A stretch of 34,019 nt of DNA from contig JACQFI010000042.1 in assembly GCA_016200135.1 (NCBI GenBank), positions 1 to 34,019 on the forward strand. Reading direction: 5' to 3'. The position numbers and the translations under genes are program-made. This document shows, piece after piece, positions 1-8,199 of this stretch. Source of the DNA: Planctomycetota bacterium (lineage in GTDB: Bacteria > Planctomycetota > SZUA-567 > H5-PLA8). Under the pieces are notes generated by a model. The model ran no database searches. It had not been told where the DNA came from and saw only the letters and a list, made by a program, of their open reading frames with translations. The number at the start of each line of letters is the position of its first letter. The first letter of the stretch is position 1.

Positions 1-888
1 GACCTGGAGACCACGGGAAAGCCGGGCGTCGTCGAGCGCATGCTCGACGACCTGCTCTGGCTGGGCCTCGATTGGGACGAGGGCCCCGCGTATCCCGAAG
101 AAGCCCGGCTGGGCCAGGCCGTCCACGCGCAGAGCCCGCAAGCGCCGTACGTCCAGAGCCAGCGCTCCGTCTACTACCGCGAGATCCACGCGCGCTTGCT
201 CGCGCAGGACGCGATCTACCCCTGTGTCTGCACGCGCGCGGACCTCGCGGCCGCGCAGTCGGCACCGCACGAAGGCGACGCGGCGGAACTCGAACCGCGT
301 TACCCCGGCACCTGCCGCGAACGCTTCAAGAGCTACGCGGAAGCCTGCGCCGCCGCACCGGCCGGCCGCAAGCCGTGCTGGCGTTTAAAGACCGCGCCCG
401 GCGCCGTCGAGTTCCACGATCTCTGCTTCGGCCCGCAGCGCATCGACGTCCACGCGACCGTGGGCGACTTTGTGATTGCGAAGGACGCGGAAGTGCCCGC
501 GTACCAGCTCGCGGTGGTGGCCGACGACATCGCGATGGGCGTCACCGAAGTCGTCCGCGGCGACGACCTGATCCCCAGCACCGCGCGGCAGATCCTGATC
601 TACCGGCAACTTGGCGCGCCGCTGCCGGCTTACGGCCACGCGCCGCTGGTGGTCGGCCCCGACGGCAAGCGCCTCGCCAAGCGCCACGGCGACGCGCGCA
701 TCCACAGCCTGCGCGAGGCCGGCGTGCCCGCGGAGCATCTGCTGGGCGTGCTCGCGCGCTGGTCCGGCCTTGAAGTTCAAGGTCTCGTTGCCGCGCGCGA
801 ACTGCTCCCGCTCTGGTCGTGGAAGAAAGTGCCGCGCGAGCGCGTGATCCTCACGCCGGAGCGGCTGCGCGAGGCCGAAGGGACGTAG
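1..888 (+). CDS. gluQ: glutamyl-Q tRNA(Asp) synthetase, 5'-truncated by window edge
   Basis: The frame is open from base 1, so the start and the N-terminal HIGH-type motif lie outside the window; about 295 residues are present. GluQ enzymes are GluRS-like proteins without the anticodon-binding domain. They activate glutamate and attach it to queuosine in the anticodon of tRNA-Asp. The visible part carries the zinc-binding pattern typical of GluQ (PCVCTR, then YPGTCR), the GluRS-like stretch VTEVVRGDDLIPSTARQ, and a KMSKS-equivalent loop KRLAKRHGDA. The protein ends soon after this loop, as expected for GluQ and too early for a full GluRS. The 3' end overlaps the convergent downstream gene by 38 bases. 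A truncated discriminating GluRS is the alternative, but less likely. Confidence 0.9.
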   Translation, partial: DLETTGKPGVVERMLDDLLWLGLDWDEGPAYPEEARLGQAVHAQSPQAPYVQSQRSVYYREIHARLLAQDAIYPCVCTRADLAAAQSAPHEGDAAELEPRYPGTCRERFKSYAEACAAAPAGRKPCWRLKTAPGAVEFHDLCFGPQRIDVHATVGDFVIAKDAEVPAYQLAVVADDIAMGVTEVVRGDDLIPSTARQILIYRQLGAPLPAYGHAPLVVGPDGKRLAKRHGDARIHSLREAGVPAEHLLGVLARWSGLEVQGLVAARELLPLWSWKKVPRERVILTPERLREAEGT

Positions 889-1456
889 GCTCCGTGTTGG
901 GCGGTTGCTGCGTACAAGCTGAAATCCAACCCAGGTCCGCGCGCCAATCCGCCGGTTCGGGCGCGTGAATCGAATGCAGATGCGCGTGGAAGATGGCGCC
1001 GGGCGTCACGATCTTCGTGCGCAGACTCTCGGCGATCTCTTCGCGCAGTGCGCGTTTGATCTTGAGGAGCCGCCGGTAATCCCGCAGCCCCGCCAGGAAC
1101 CAGACCTCCGCGTGGCCGCTATGATAGCGCATGCGCCAGAGCGCTTCGAAGACCCAGGCCTTGAAGAGCCGTTCGCCATCGAGCGCACGCACGTACAACG
1201 GCGTCGAGACCTCCGGCCAGCCCGGCAGCCGGCGGCACTCGCGCACGTGAATCCGTTCCTCCGCCAGCCGCCGCGCCAGCAGTTCCCAATGCTCCATCCC
1301 CAGCGGCGTCACCACGAGGAACGGCTTCGGCGCGCGCTCCGGCAGTGCGCTCCTGGAAAGGTGCGCCCGCGCCAGGTCCGCCACGAAGCGCCGCCGGAAC
1401 GCCGCAAGTTCAACCCGCGAAAGCCGCGCATCCATCCTCAAAATCTCAAAGCGCAT
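851..1456 (-). CDS. hypothetical protein with distant NDP-kinase-like pattern
   Basis: The product is 201 residues. The ATG at 1456 is chosen because AGGA lies a few bases upstream; a TTG one codon earlier is possible. A central stretch with FLVVTPLGMEHWELLARRL, LYVRALDGE and, near the end, a PGAIFHAHLHSIHAPEPADW segment resembles the order of elements in nucleoside diphosphate kinases (a beta strand with a T/K-P start, then PGTIR and a His before a Ser/Glu-rich helix). The usual NxxHGSDS active-site sequence is not conserved, so NDP kinase activity is not supported; this is a fold-level guess. The last 20 or so residues are antisense to the end of gluQ. The radical SAM gene ends 43 bases upstream on the same strand, so the two could be co-transcribed. 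Confidence 0.7.
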   Translation of the reverse strand: MRFEILRMDARLSRVELAAFRRRFVADLARAHLSRSALPERAPKPFLVVTPLGMEHWELLARRLAEERIHVRECRRLPGWPEVSTPLYVRALDGERLFKAWVFEALWRMRYHSGHAEVWFLAGLRDYRRLLKIKRALREEIAESLRTKIVTPGAIFHAHLHSIHAPEPADWRADLGWISACTQQPPNTEPTSLRPRAAAPA

Positions 1457-1498
1457 CAAATTTTCCTATCGCCGCTTCTTGCTTTCTGCCCTCTGCCC

Positions 1499-2605
1499 CT
1501 ACCGCGCCTCATTCGCCGCGAGGTTGTAGTTCCGCGTGCAGTGCAGGCAGTAGCGTTTGCAAATGGGATCGCTCAAGCAGTCCGCGCGCTTCACGAATGC
1601 CGCCGTTTGCGCGCGCTGTAGGTCCTGCGGCTCGTCGATGCGCCCGAGCGGCGCGCCGCCTTCGCGCAGGTACACGGAGCACGGATAGTAGAAGCGCCCG
1701 TCGACGGTGCGCTCCGTGAGCGGCACGTAGCAGCGAAAGCCGTTGGACGATTCCCGCTGTGGCAGCCCGATCGCATCGGACGCGAAGACCGTCTCCAGCT
1801 TGCGCCGCAGGAGCGGGAAGCGCTCGAGAGGGTAGGGGGCAAGCGCCGCGGCAAGCCCCGCGCGGACGCGCGCGGCCTCGGGAAAATCGCCCAGGCCTTC
1901 CTTCGCGTCCACGCTCGTGATCAGCTTCACGTCGTCGGGGTCCAGCGCGAGCACGAACGCGAGAATCTCCGGAAGCCGCGCGCGGTTCTCGGGCGTGACC
2001 ACGGTATTGACGATCAGGAACGCCGCCGCGCCATGGCGCCTGGCTTCGGCCACGACTCCGATCGTGCGCACCGCCGCTTCCCACGCCTGCGGCCGTCCGC
2101 TTAGCCTCTGACCCAGCGCGGCGTCGGCGGCGTCCAGCGAGATGCGCAGTTCGTCGAGCCCCGCGGCGAGCGCTTCGAGGTAGATCTCCGGCGCGCGCGT
2201 GCCGTTGCTGGTCATGCTCACGCGCTCGACGCCCCGCGCCTTCGCGAGCCGGATCATCTCGGGCAAGCCGCGCACCAGCGAGGCCTCGCCGCCCGTGAAG
2301 TGCAGGTGCCGTACCGGCGTCGCGCCCAAGCCGTCCAGCAGCGTGCGAAAGTCCTCAAGGCTGTACGTGATGCGCTTCTCGGGGCGCGCTTGAAGCTCGG
2401 CCTCGCTGCGCGCGATGGTCTTGCAGTACGGGCAAACGAGGTTGCAGCGGTAGGTCAGGAATACTGTGACGCGATGTAGCGGGTCGTGCTCCGTAATCTG
2501 CTCGGGCTTTTCGAGCAGATGCCGGATCTCGTCCACGCGCGCGTCGCGTTCGTCCTCAAAGAGGAGGTCCGGAACGGGACTGCGGTGGGCGAGCGCCGCG
2601 GACAT
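1499..2605 (-). CDS. radical SAM protein with SPASM-like C-terminal cysteines
   Basis: The product is 368 residues. The ATG at 2605 is preceded by a strong GGAGGAG ribosome site; a GTG at 2641 would add 12 residues but would put this site inside the gene. The CxxxCxxC cluster binding the SAM-cleaving 4Fe-4S centre is at C54, C58 and C61 (CNLVCPYC). A GGE motif is at 105-107 (FTGGEASL) and SNGT follows at 133-136. The C-terminal part has further cysteines at 292, 309, 343, 349, 353 and 356, suggesting one or more auxiliary clusters as in SPASM/twitch proteins. Relatives modify peptides or act as maturases of sulfatases or cofactors; the substrate cannot be told here. No precursor peptide or sulfatase gene is adjacent. 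The residue 140-230 region fits the rest of the TIM-like barrel. Confidence 0.9.
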   Translation of the reverse strand: MSAALAHRSPVPDLLFEDERDARVDEIRHLLEKPEQITEHDPLHRVTVFLTYRCNLVCPYCKTIARSEAELQARPEKRITYSLEDFRTLLDGLGATPVRHLHFTGGEASLVRGLPEMIRLAKARGVERVSMTSNGTRAPEIYLEALAAGLDELRISLDAADAALGQRLSGRPQAWEAAVRTIGVVAEARRHGAAAFLIVNTVVTPENRARLPEILAFVLALDPDDVKLITSVDAKEGLGDFPEAARVRAGLAAALAPYPLERFPLLRRKLETVFASDAIGLPQRESSNGFRCYVPLTERTVDGRFYYPCSVYLREGGAPLGRIDEPQDLQRAQTAAFVKRADCLSDPICKRYCLHCTRNYNLAANEAR

Positions 2606-2701
2606 GCATCTCCTCCAACGTCCGATAATCTGTAAGCTCACCTAACCACTCAGAATAGAAATGCACAAGTGCGCACCTTGTAAAATATAGGTTTATGTGA
2701 A

Positions 2702-2724
2702 CAAATAGCTCGTGAAGCTATTTG
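2702..2724 (-). terminator. hairpin downstream of the frameshifted gene, possible terminator
   Basis: A perfect 9-bp stem (CAAATAGCT / AGCTATTTG) with a 5-base loop lies 12 bases beyond the stop at 2737 on the minus strand. It is followed on that strand by TTCACATAAACC rather than a clean T run, so termination would be weak or factor-assisted. The surrounding 2606-2736 gap is AT-rich and also serves as the upstream region of the radical SAM gene. Confidence 0.45.
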
Positions 2725-2736
2725 GATGGGAGAGGC

Positions 2737-4327
2737 TTACTTCGCGATCCCGACCACAAACGTCACGCGGTTCTGCTTCGTGGTCAGGTCCACGTACACG
2801 CGCAGGAGCGCCGCGCCCAGGCCGGCCTTGTGGTCCGCGGCGTAGCTGTTGAAATGGGAGAGCGGCCAGGCCACGCGCATCTCTTCAGGGCCTTTCACGA
2901 TCACTGAGCCGATCTGAAAGCCGCCGCCGAGCTCCTTTCCAGTCGCTTCGACGGAGCTCTCTTCGAGTTTCACCGTCTTGCCGGAAAGCCCGCTGAGGAG
3001 GGACTCGCGCGGCTTAAGCGTGAAGCCGGCCCGGATCGGACAGTTGCACGCGGCGTGGTCCACGCTGAGGTCGATCTGCAGCGCGTTCTCGGTGATGGGG
3101 CGGATGCGCACGGTCCCGAAGAACGTCTTGTAGGTCGCTTGAACGACCCAATCGGCGTCGTCTTCGCCCGCTGCGCCGCCCGAGGGATAGTAGTCCGCGG
3201 TCATGGCCGCGGGGGCCGCGCTGTTCTTGTCGGTGGATTCGGCGCAGAAGGTCGAGTTCTCCGGCTGATTCTTGGAGTGCGAACCGTCCAGGATCATGCC
3301 CGTCTTCTCGTGCCAGACGCTGAAGAGCTTCTGCCGGTCCAGCGCGAACGGGTTCTCGCGATAGACGGGGTCCTCGGGGTTGGTGGCCTTCATCGCCGAA
3401 AGCCCCACGCACCACGCGCCGCGGCGGAAGATGCCCGCCGGCAGCGTCGTTACCGCGCGGTGGTCGTAGCGTTCGAACGGCGCGGGCGCGGTCTCACCGC
3501 TCTTCCAATAGAGGAAGTTCTCGCACATCCGCGCCAACGCTTCCGGCGCGACGTCCTCGACGTTCTTGCGCGCGCCGAGCCAGCCTTTGAAGTGCGCCAG
3601 CGCCGTGCCGCGGCCTTCGGGGGAATGCGAGAAGCCGAAGAGCCCCAAGATCCGCGGCGTGGCATCGTAGCGCACGCGCTCGTCGATCAGGTCGAAGAAG
3701 CTCGCATCGGGGTAGCAGAAGTTCCCGTGAAAGCAGCGCTCGCGCGATCGGCAGGATGTACGCGCACAGATCCGGCTTATTCAGCACCTGTCCGGCGCGG
3801 TAGATCGTCGAACAGTAGAGCGCAACGTGGTTGGTGCTCGTCCCCATCACGCGACCGACAAAGCGGCGCGCGCCTTCCAGCTTGCGCAGCCGGTGCTCGA
3901 TCAGCGTCCGGCACGCAGCCTCGATCTTCTGGCCCCAGCCCTCATAGTCGAAATCGCCTCCGTTCTCCCGGAGGATATGCAGGCCTTCCGTCCAGGCGCC
4001 TATCACCCGCTGGTCGACGCCCGCGACCTTGTAGCCGTGCGAATCGTAGGAGAACTCGCCTTTTTCGTTCGAGCGCTGGACCAGGAATCCGCCCAGTTTC
4101 TCAATGCAGGTCCGGACCTCCCCATGCTTGAACCAGCGCTTCTCCGGGTCCAGCCCCGCCCAACAGAAAGCGAGCGGAAAGATGCCTTGCAGAGGGTAGA
4201 CCACGGGTGCGTTGGGGCTGTAGATGATCGAACCGTCCGCCTGCTGATGCTTGAGCATCCCCGGAACGGCCTCCACCACGACCTGGGCGAAGCCGTGCGG
4301 TAATTCCAGCGCCTTGCCGTGCGTCAC
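2737..4327 (-). pseudogene. frameshifted gene for a ~530-residue protein, possibly carbohydrate-active
   Basis: Two overlapping frames on the minus strand make one coherent protein. The N-terminal part starts at a GTG (4327) behind GGAGGG and reads sensibly to about 3748 (ending ...CAYILPIAR). The sense then continues in another frame as ERCFHGNFCYPDASFFDLID and runs to the stop at 2737. One missing base in the GC-rich run at 3739-3750 (AGCGCTCGCGCGATCGGC region) explains the break. The first ~300 residues look all-helical (toroid-like) and the rest beta-rich, a layout seen in heparinase/alginate-lyase-type polysaccharide enzymes, but no diagnostic motif was recognised. No signal peptide is evident. 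The break may be a true inactivating deletion or a sequencing/assembly error. Confidence 0.7.
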
Positions 4328-4576
4328 GGATGGTCCCTCCGAAGCGTCATTAAATGAGCATGCTTGAGGGTAGGCGGAAGGTCTGGGGAATCAAGGGACG
4401 AGGGCGTGGGCGTAGAGCGAACGGCGTTGAGCGTGGAGCGACCAGCGAACGGTAAAAGATTAGTTAAGCATGCAAACTTCCAAGAGCAAAGTTGTTTCGC
4501 TCCTCGCTCCTCGCTCTACGCTTCACGCGCTACGCAACAGCACCGGGTATTGCAAAACAGGGGAGGGCGCGGTTGA

Positions 4577-5863
4577 ATGAGGGGCGGGAGCGTTGCATTC
4601 ATGCCGATTGTGTTCAAATGTGGCTGTGGCGAGACCTTGAGCGTCGAAGAGGCGCTTAAAGAGCGCAAGGTCTTCTGTCCCAAGTGCCGCAAGAGCATCG
4701 AGGTCCCCGCCGACGCCAAGGTGGTTACGGCCGCGGAGCTCAAGCGCGACGCCCCGGGCGCTTCCGCCGCCGAAGTGCCCGCCAAGGGCTTCGACGGCGT
4801 GCTCGAACCGCGCCACGTCGAACGCATACCCGCCGCCGCTGGCGAACCCGAGCGCTGGAAACTCACCTGCTACTGCGGCAAGCGCATCGTCTCGCCGTTC
4901 AAGGTCGGGCAACCGACCGGGCGCTGTCCTAAATGCGGCCGGCGCTTGAAGCTCCCCGGCTACAAGCCCGAGCGCTCGCGCAGGCAGTCCTCGTCCGATC
5001 ACATCCCGGCCAAGCCCGTGCCGCCGACGCCGGGCCTCCCTGAGACCATGGCCGATATGAAACTCGCCGACGTGGCCAAGGCCGAAGCCGCGCTCGCCGC
5101 GGAAAAGATCGGCGCGCCCCGCAAGCCGAAGTCCGCCGAACCCAACACCGCGACGCTCACCGACGACTTGGACCTCCAGCCGGTAGCGAAGGAATCCAAA
5201 GAGCGTCCCGAGGACCTGCGCAAGAAGTTCTCTGCCAGTTCCACGCTGGACCTGCACGGCGTCATCCAGCCGCAGAATCTGCAGGGGGACCTCGCCGCCG
5301 AGCCCGCGCCCGACAACGAGGACGAGATCGGCACAATCGTCATGGACGCCGAAGACGCACAAGCCATCCGCGAGACCGGCGCCAACAAAGCCGCGGCCGT
5401 TCATACCGCCGATATTCTTCGCGCCCACAAGATCTCCGCCGTCGAGCGCTCCGGTCTGATCAGCGCTTGGCCGCTGGCAGGCAAACTGCCGCGTGCCCTG
5501 GCCGGCTTCATCGATCTGACCTTCGCCACCACCGCCATGGGCACGATCGTCGTCCTGGCCAGCCTGAAGATCCTCCCGGAGTCCTGCCAGCACTTCGCCG
5601 TCGCCATCGCCGCCTTTCTGGCCGCGGGCATGATCAATGATGTCTTTCTCCAGATGACCGGCGGCACGCTCGGCAAGCGCTTGGTGGTCCTCGCCCTGCG
5701 CCGCCGTGGCGGCCGGCCGATGGACGCCGGGCGCACCATATTGCGTGCGGTGCTGAAGTGGCTCCTAATTCCCGGCTGGATCATCGCCTTTGTCGATCCT
5801 GCCGAGCGGGCATTGCACGACCTCATCTGCGGCACGCTGGTCCTCAAAGGCCGCACGCGCTGA
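4577..5863 (+). CDS. RDD-family membrane protein with two N-terminal zinc ribbons
   Basis: The product is 428 residues from the first ATG (GGGAGG nine bases upstream); a second ATG at 4601 (MPIVFKCGCG) is equally possible. Two zinc-ribbon-like modules stand at the N-terminus: FKCGCGETLS with VFCPKC, then LTCYCGKR with RCPKCGRRLKL. A charged, Ala/Pro-rich linker of about 170 residues follows. The last ~140 residues are an RDD domain: the signature RALAGFIDL, two hydrophobic helices, then GGTLGKRLVVLALR, and a last helix pair ending with DPAERALHDLICGT. RDD proteins are integral membrane proteins of mostly unknown, possibly transport-related function. The zinc ribbons presumably face the cytoplasm. 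It stands alone between divergent and downstream sugar genes. Confidence 0.85.
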   Translation: MRGGSVAFMPIVFKCGCGETLSVEEALKERKVFCPKCRKSIEVPADAKVVTAAELKRDAPGASAAEVPAKGFDGVLEPRHVERIPAAAGEPERWKLTCYCGKRIVSPFKVGQPTGRCPKCGRRLKLPGYKPERSRRQSSSDHIPAKPVPPTPGLPETMADMKLADVAKAEAALAAEKIGAPRKPKSAEPNTATLTDDLDLQPVAKESKERPEDLRKKFSASSTLDLHGVIQPQNLQGDLAAEPAPDNEDEIGTIVMDAEDAQAIRETGANKAAAVHTADILRAHKISAVERSGLISAWPLAGKLPRALAGFIDLTFATTAMGTIVVLASLKILPESCQHFAVAIAAFLAAGMINDVFLQMTGGTLGKRLVVLALRRRGGRPMDAGRTILRAVLKWLLIPGWIIAFVDPAERALHDLICGTLVLKGRTR

Positions 5864-5881
5864 AAGCTCTTTTTAAGAGAC

Positions 5882-5957
5882 TGTAACATACGTAAAATAA
5901 GCCAGTGTTACCTATTGCATTCGATGTATTATTTTCTGTTATTTACATTACGTTACA
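5882..5957. promoter_or_regulatory. imperfect AT-rich dyad upstream of the sugar-enzyme cluster
   Basis: TGTAACATACGTAAAATAA (5882-5900) and TTATTTACATTACGTTACA (5939-5957) are inverted copies matching at 14 of 19 positions, including the six outer bases TGTAAC/GTTACA. They lie in the AT-rich 148-base gap before the gene at 6027. A bound repressor or activator controlling the cluster is a reasonable inference, but no regulator gene is nearby and the arms are 38 bases apart, so this could be chance in AT-rich DNA. Confidence 0.3.
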
Positions 5958-6026
5958 AGAAAAGGTTCAGGGTATATTGATCTCATTACGAGACCTGTTG
6001 GTCCGAACTTCTTGGAGCCATACCGC

Positions 6027-6857
6027 ATGCTTTGGGGCTACGCAGGGGTCTTTCCAGGCGCTTTTAATATCTGGAAAGGCGACCAGCTCATGAACAAGTT
6101 GCGTTTCGCCGCCGAGCACGGCTTCAAGTCCACCGGCATCGGGCTCGGCGAGATGAAAGACCCCGCGCGCCGCGATCTGATCGCAAAGTTTGTGGCCGAG
6201 CACGACCTCCAACTCAGCGTGGGCCTGCATCTCAAGTGGCTCGACGCCGACTTCGACACGCTGCGCCGGCAGACGGAAGAGTTCTTCAAGGACCTCGAGG
6301 CCTACGCCCCGCTGCTGCGGGCGCCGATCGTCACCACCGGCGTCGGCGCGTACCATCGCTTCATGCGCAAGCCCTCGCTGAGCGAACAGATGGACCGGCT
6401 CACCGAGGCATTCACGCCCATCGCGCGCGCCTGCCACCAGATGGGCCGGCCGTTCGGCATCGAGAATCACGGCGACTACTACTGCGCCGATCTCGTGGAA
6501 CTCTGCAAGCGCGTCCCGCACCTCGGCATCTTTCTCGACACCGGCAACACGTACCTTGTAGGAGAACAGAGCATCCCCGCGTGCAAACTTGCCGCGCCCT
6601 ACACCATCGGCACGCATTTCAAAGACCATTATGTTCACCCGGACCCGGCAACCCTCACGTTCGTGATCAAAGGCGCGCCGCTGGGCGAAGGCGACGTGGG
6701 CCTGCGCGAGATCTACATGGCGCTGCTCGAACAGGCGCCGCACCCGAAGAAGCTCGTCTTGCAGTGGGAGATGGTCCCGCCCAAGGAGATGGACCCGTTC
6801 GAGTGTCTCGAACGGAGTTGGGCGTTCGTGCGTTCCCTTCCGGAGGCGACCCGATGA
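6027..6857 (+). CDS. sugar phosphate isomerase/epimerase (xylose isomerase-like TIM barrel)
   Basis: The product is 276 residues from the ATG at 6027, with TTGGAG eight bases upstream; a TTG at 6012 would extend it by five residues. The pattern is that of AP-endonuclease-2/xylose-isomerase-like TIM barrels, with metal ligands expected in GIENHGDYY, FLDTGNTY and GTHFKDHYV, and a C-terminal glutamate in VLQWEMVPP. Family members isomerise, epimerise or dehydrate sugars and inositols; the substrate here is unknown. The stop codon overlaps the start of the next gene (ATGA), indicating translational coupling with the Gfo/Idh/MocA oxidoreductase. Such pairs commonly act together in catabolism of inositol-like or amino sugars. 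Confidence 0.88.
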   Translation: MLWGYAGVFPGAFNIWKGDQLMNKLRFAAEHGFKSTGIGLGEMKDPARRDLIAKFVAEHDLQLSVGLHLKWLDADFDTLRRQTEEFFKDLEAYAPLLRAPIVTTGVGAYHRFMRKPSLSEQMDRLTEAFTPIARACHQMGRPFGIENHGDYYCADLVELCKRVPHLGIFLDTGNTYLVGEQSIPACKLAAPYTIGTHFKDHYVHPDPATLTFVIKGAPLGEGDVGLREIYMALLEQAPHPKKLVLQWEMVPPKEMDPFECLERSWAFVRSLPEATR

Positions 6858-8044
6858 GCGCTGCTGCGGCCGTTGCGACGTTGAAGACTGTGCTCGTTGG
6901 CTGTGGCGGCATGGGCAAGCACCAGGCCCAACTGCTCTCCAGTCTCGAGGGCTACAAGCTGGCCGCCGTCTGCGACGCGTACGAGCCCAACCTCAAGGCC
7001 GTCTCTGAGGCCCACGGCGTGAAGGCGTACAAGGACTTCGCCGAGATGCTCGCGACGGAGCGCCCCGATGTCGCGGCCATCTGCACGCAGAACACGCTGC
7101 ACGCGCCCATGACGATCCAGGCCGCACAGGCCGGCGTGCGCGGCGTCTACTGCGAGAAGCCCATGGCCACGAACATGGCGGACGCTCGCGAGATGGTCCG
7201 CATCTGCCGCGAGCGCGGCGTGAAACTCGTCGTCAACCACCAGCGCCGCATCGGCGCGGACCTGCTCGAAGCACGGCGCATCATCGAAGCGGGCGGCCTC
7301 GGCGAGATCAAACTCGTGCGCGGGCAGTGCGCCGGCGACATGCTCAGCGACGGCACGCACCTCATCGACAGCGTCCTCTTTCTGCTTGGCGATCCGGAGG
7401 TCGCTTGGGTGAGCGGCATGCTGCACCGGGAATTGGACGTGGACTTGCTCGCCAAGGAACAGCGCCGCGTCTTCAAGGATCTGCCCGTCGATCCCGAACA
7501 GGCCCGCAAGCAGAAGGAAGTCCAGGCCGGGCAGCGCTACGGGCACGCGGTCGAGACCGGGGGCTTCGGCATCCTCCAGCTCAAGAATGGCGTGCGCTTT
7601 GAGTTCGCCTGCGGCGACCTACGCGATGCCGCGCGCGCCTATCAGGACTACGAGGTGATCGGTACGCGCGGGCGGCTCTGGCGCACCGGCGACCGCGCCA
7701 AACCGAACCTCTTTATCGGCGACGCGCGCGGAGGCACATGGGATGCCGGTATGGAAAGTGGCATCGGCTTCAAGCCCGTGCCGGTGAAGGATGGCGGTGC
7801 CGGCCCGTGGCGGCCGGTGGACATTAGCCCGGAAGACAAAGGTGGGATCGATGGCAGCTACCGCAAGTTCCACAAGACCATTCTAGAGGACGTCCCGCAT
7901 CCGATGTCCGGTGAGGTCGCGCTGCGCGGCTTCGAGGCGCTGATGGCCGTCTACGAATCCGCCCGGCTCGGCCGCCCGATCATCCTGCCGCTCAAGCAGG
8001 ACCGCTTCCCGCTCGACGTGATGCTCGAGGCGGGCCGGGCGTAG
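6854..8044 (+). CDS. Gfo/Idh/MocA-family NAD(P)-dependent oxidoreductase
   Basis: The product is 396 residues. The ATG at 6854 overlaps the previous stop and has GGAGG seven bases upstream. An N-terminal Rossmann fold carries GCGGMG at 16-21, and the signature CEKPMA (EKP at 101-103) is followed by VNHQRRIG and the substrate-side motif GDMLSDGTHLID around 161-172. Such enzymes oxidise or reduce a hydroxyl of a sugar, inositol or nucleotide sugar with NAD(P). The translational coupling to the isomerase at 6027 supports a shared pathway. Frame-wise the reading frame is open far upstream into the isomerase gene, but that part is a shadow in another frame of it. Confidence 0.92.
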   Translation: MSAAAAVATLKTVLVGCGGMGKHQAQLLSSLEGYKLAAVCDAYEPNLKAVSEAHGVKAYKDFAEMLATERPDVAAICTQNTLHAPMTIQAAQAGVRGVYCEKPMATNMADAREMVRICRERGVKLVVNHQRRIGADLLEARRIIEAGGLGEIKLVRGQCAGDMLSDGTHLIDSVLFLLGDPEVAWVSGMLHRELDVDLLAKEQRRVFKDLPVDPEQARKQKEVQAGQRYGHAVETGGFGILQLKNGVRFEFACGDLRDAARAYQDYEVIGTRGRLWRTGDRAKPNLFIGDARGGTWDAGMESGIGFKPVPVKDGGAGPWRPVDISPEDKGGIDGSYRKFHKTILEDVPHPMSGEVALRGFEALMAVYESARLGRPIILPLKQDRFPLDVMLEAGRA

Positions 8045-8050
8045 TTTTTG

Positions 8051-8074
8051 GTAGGGCGGACATTCCTGTCTGCC
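8051..8074 (+). repeat. 24-bp palindromic repeat, copy 1 (GTAGGGC family)
   Basis: The unit reads GTAGGGCGGACATTCCTG then TCTGCC. Its interior is near-palindromic (GGCGGACA / TGTCTGCC). Three relatives are in this window: 8156-8179 in inverted orientation, and 26604-26627 and 26641-26664 in direct orientation. This copy begins just seven bases after the oxidoreductase stop codon and, with the inverted copy, brackets an 81-base spacer without other features. Confidence 0.75.
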
Positions 8075-8155
8075 CCAAAACGAGATCCGTTGCTCCATTT
8101 TGCGCTTCCGATTTTGAGATCGACGCGCAACGTATACCGATTGTCCACCCCACCC

Positions 8156-8179
8156 GGCAGGCAGGAATGCCTGACCTAC
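8156..8179 (-). repeat. 24-bp palindromic repeat, copy 2 (inverted)
   Basis: On the minus strand this reads GTAGGTCAGGCATTCCTG then CCTGCC, the same family as 8051-8074 and the two copies near 26600. It is in inverted orientation relative to copy 1, so the two could pair across the spacer in RNA. It lies immediately upstream of the isomerase gene at 8200. Confidence 0.75.
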
Positions 8180-8199
8180 TGGCCAAAGAGAGGTATTCC

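Noticed and set aside
2683..2736. Strong intrinsic terminator for the gene at 2737
   Set aside because: The hairpin is good but no T run follows, so it is listed only as a possible terminator.
4328..4576. A small gene in the gap before the RDD protein (70-codon frame at 4364)
   Set aside because: The frame is made of GAGCG-type low-complexity words, and has neither a ribosome site nor a recognisable pattern.
6236..6853. A 602-codon start of the oxidoreductase at 6236
   Set aside because: The extra part overlaps the isomerase gene in another frame and is Arg-rich shadow translation; the coupled ATG at 6854 with GGAGG is the real start.
8051..8179. CRISPR array
   Set aside because: Only two copies, in opposite orientation, with palindromic units, an 81-base spacer and no cas genes nearby; these are REP-like repeats.
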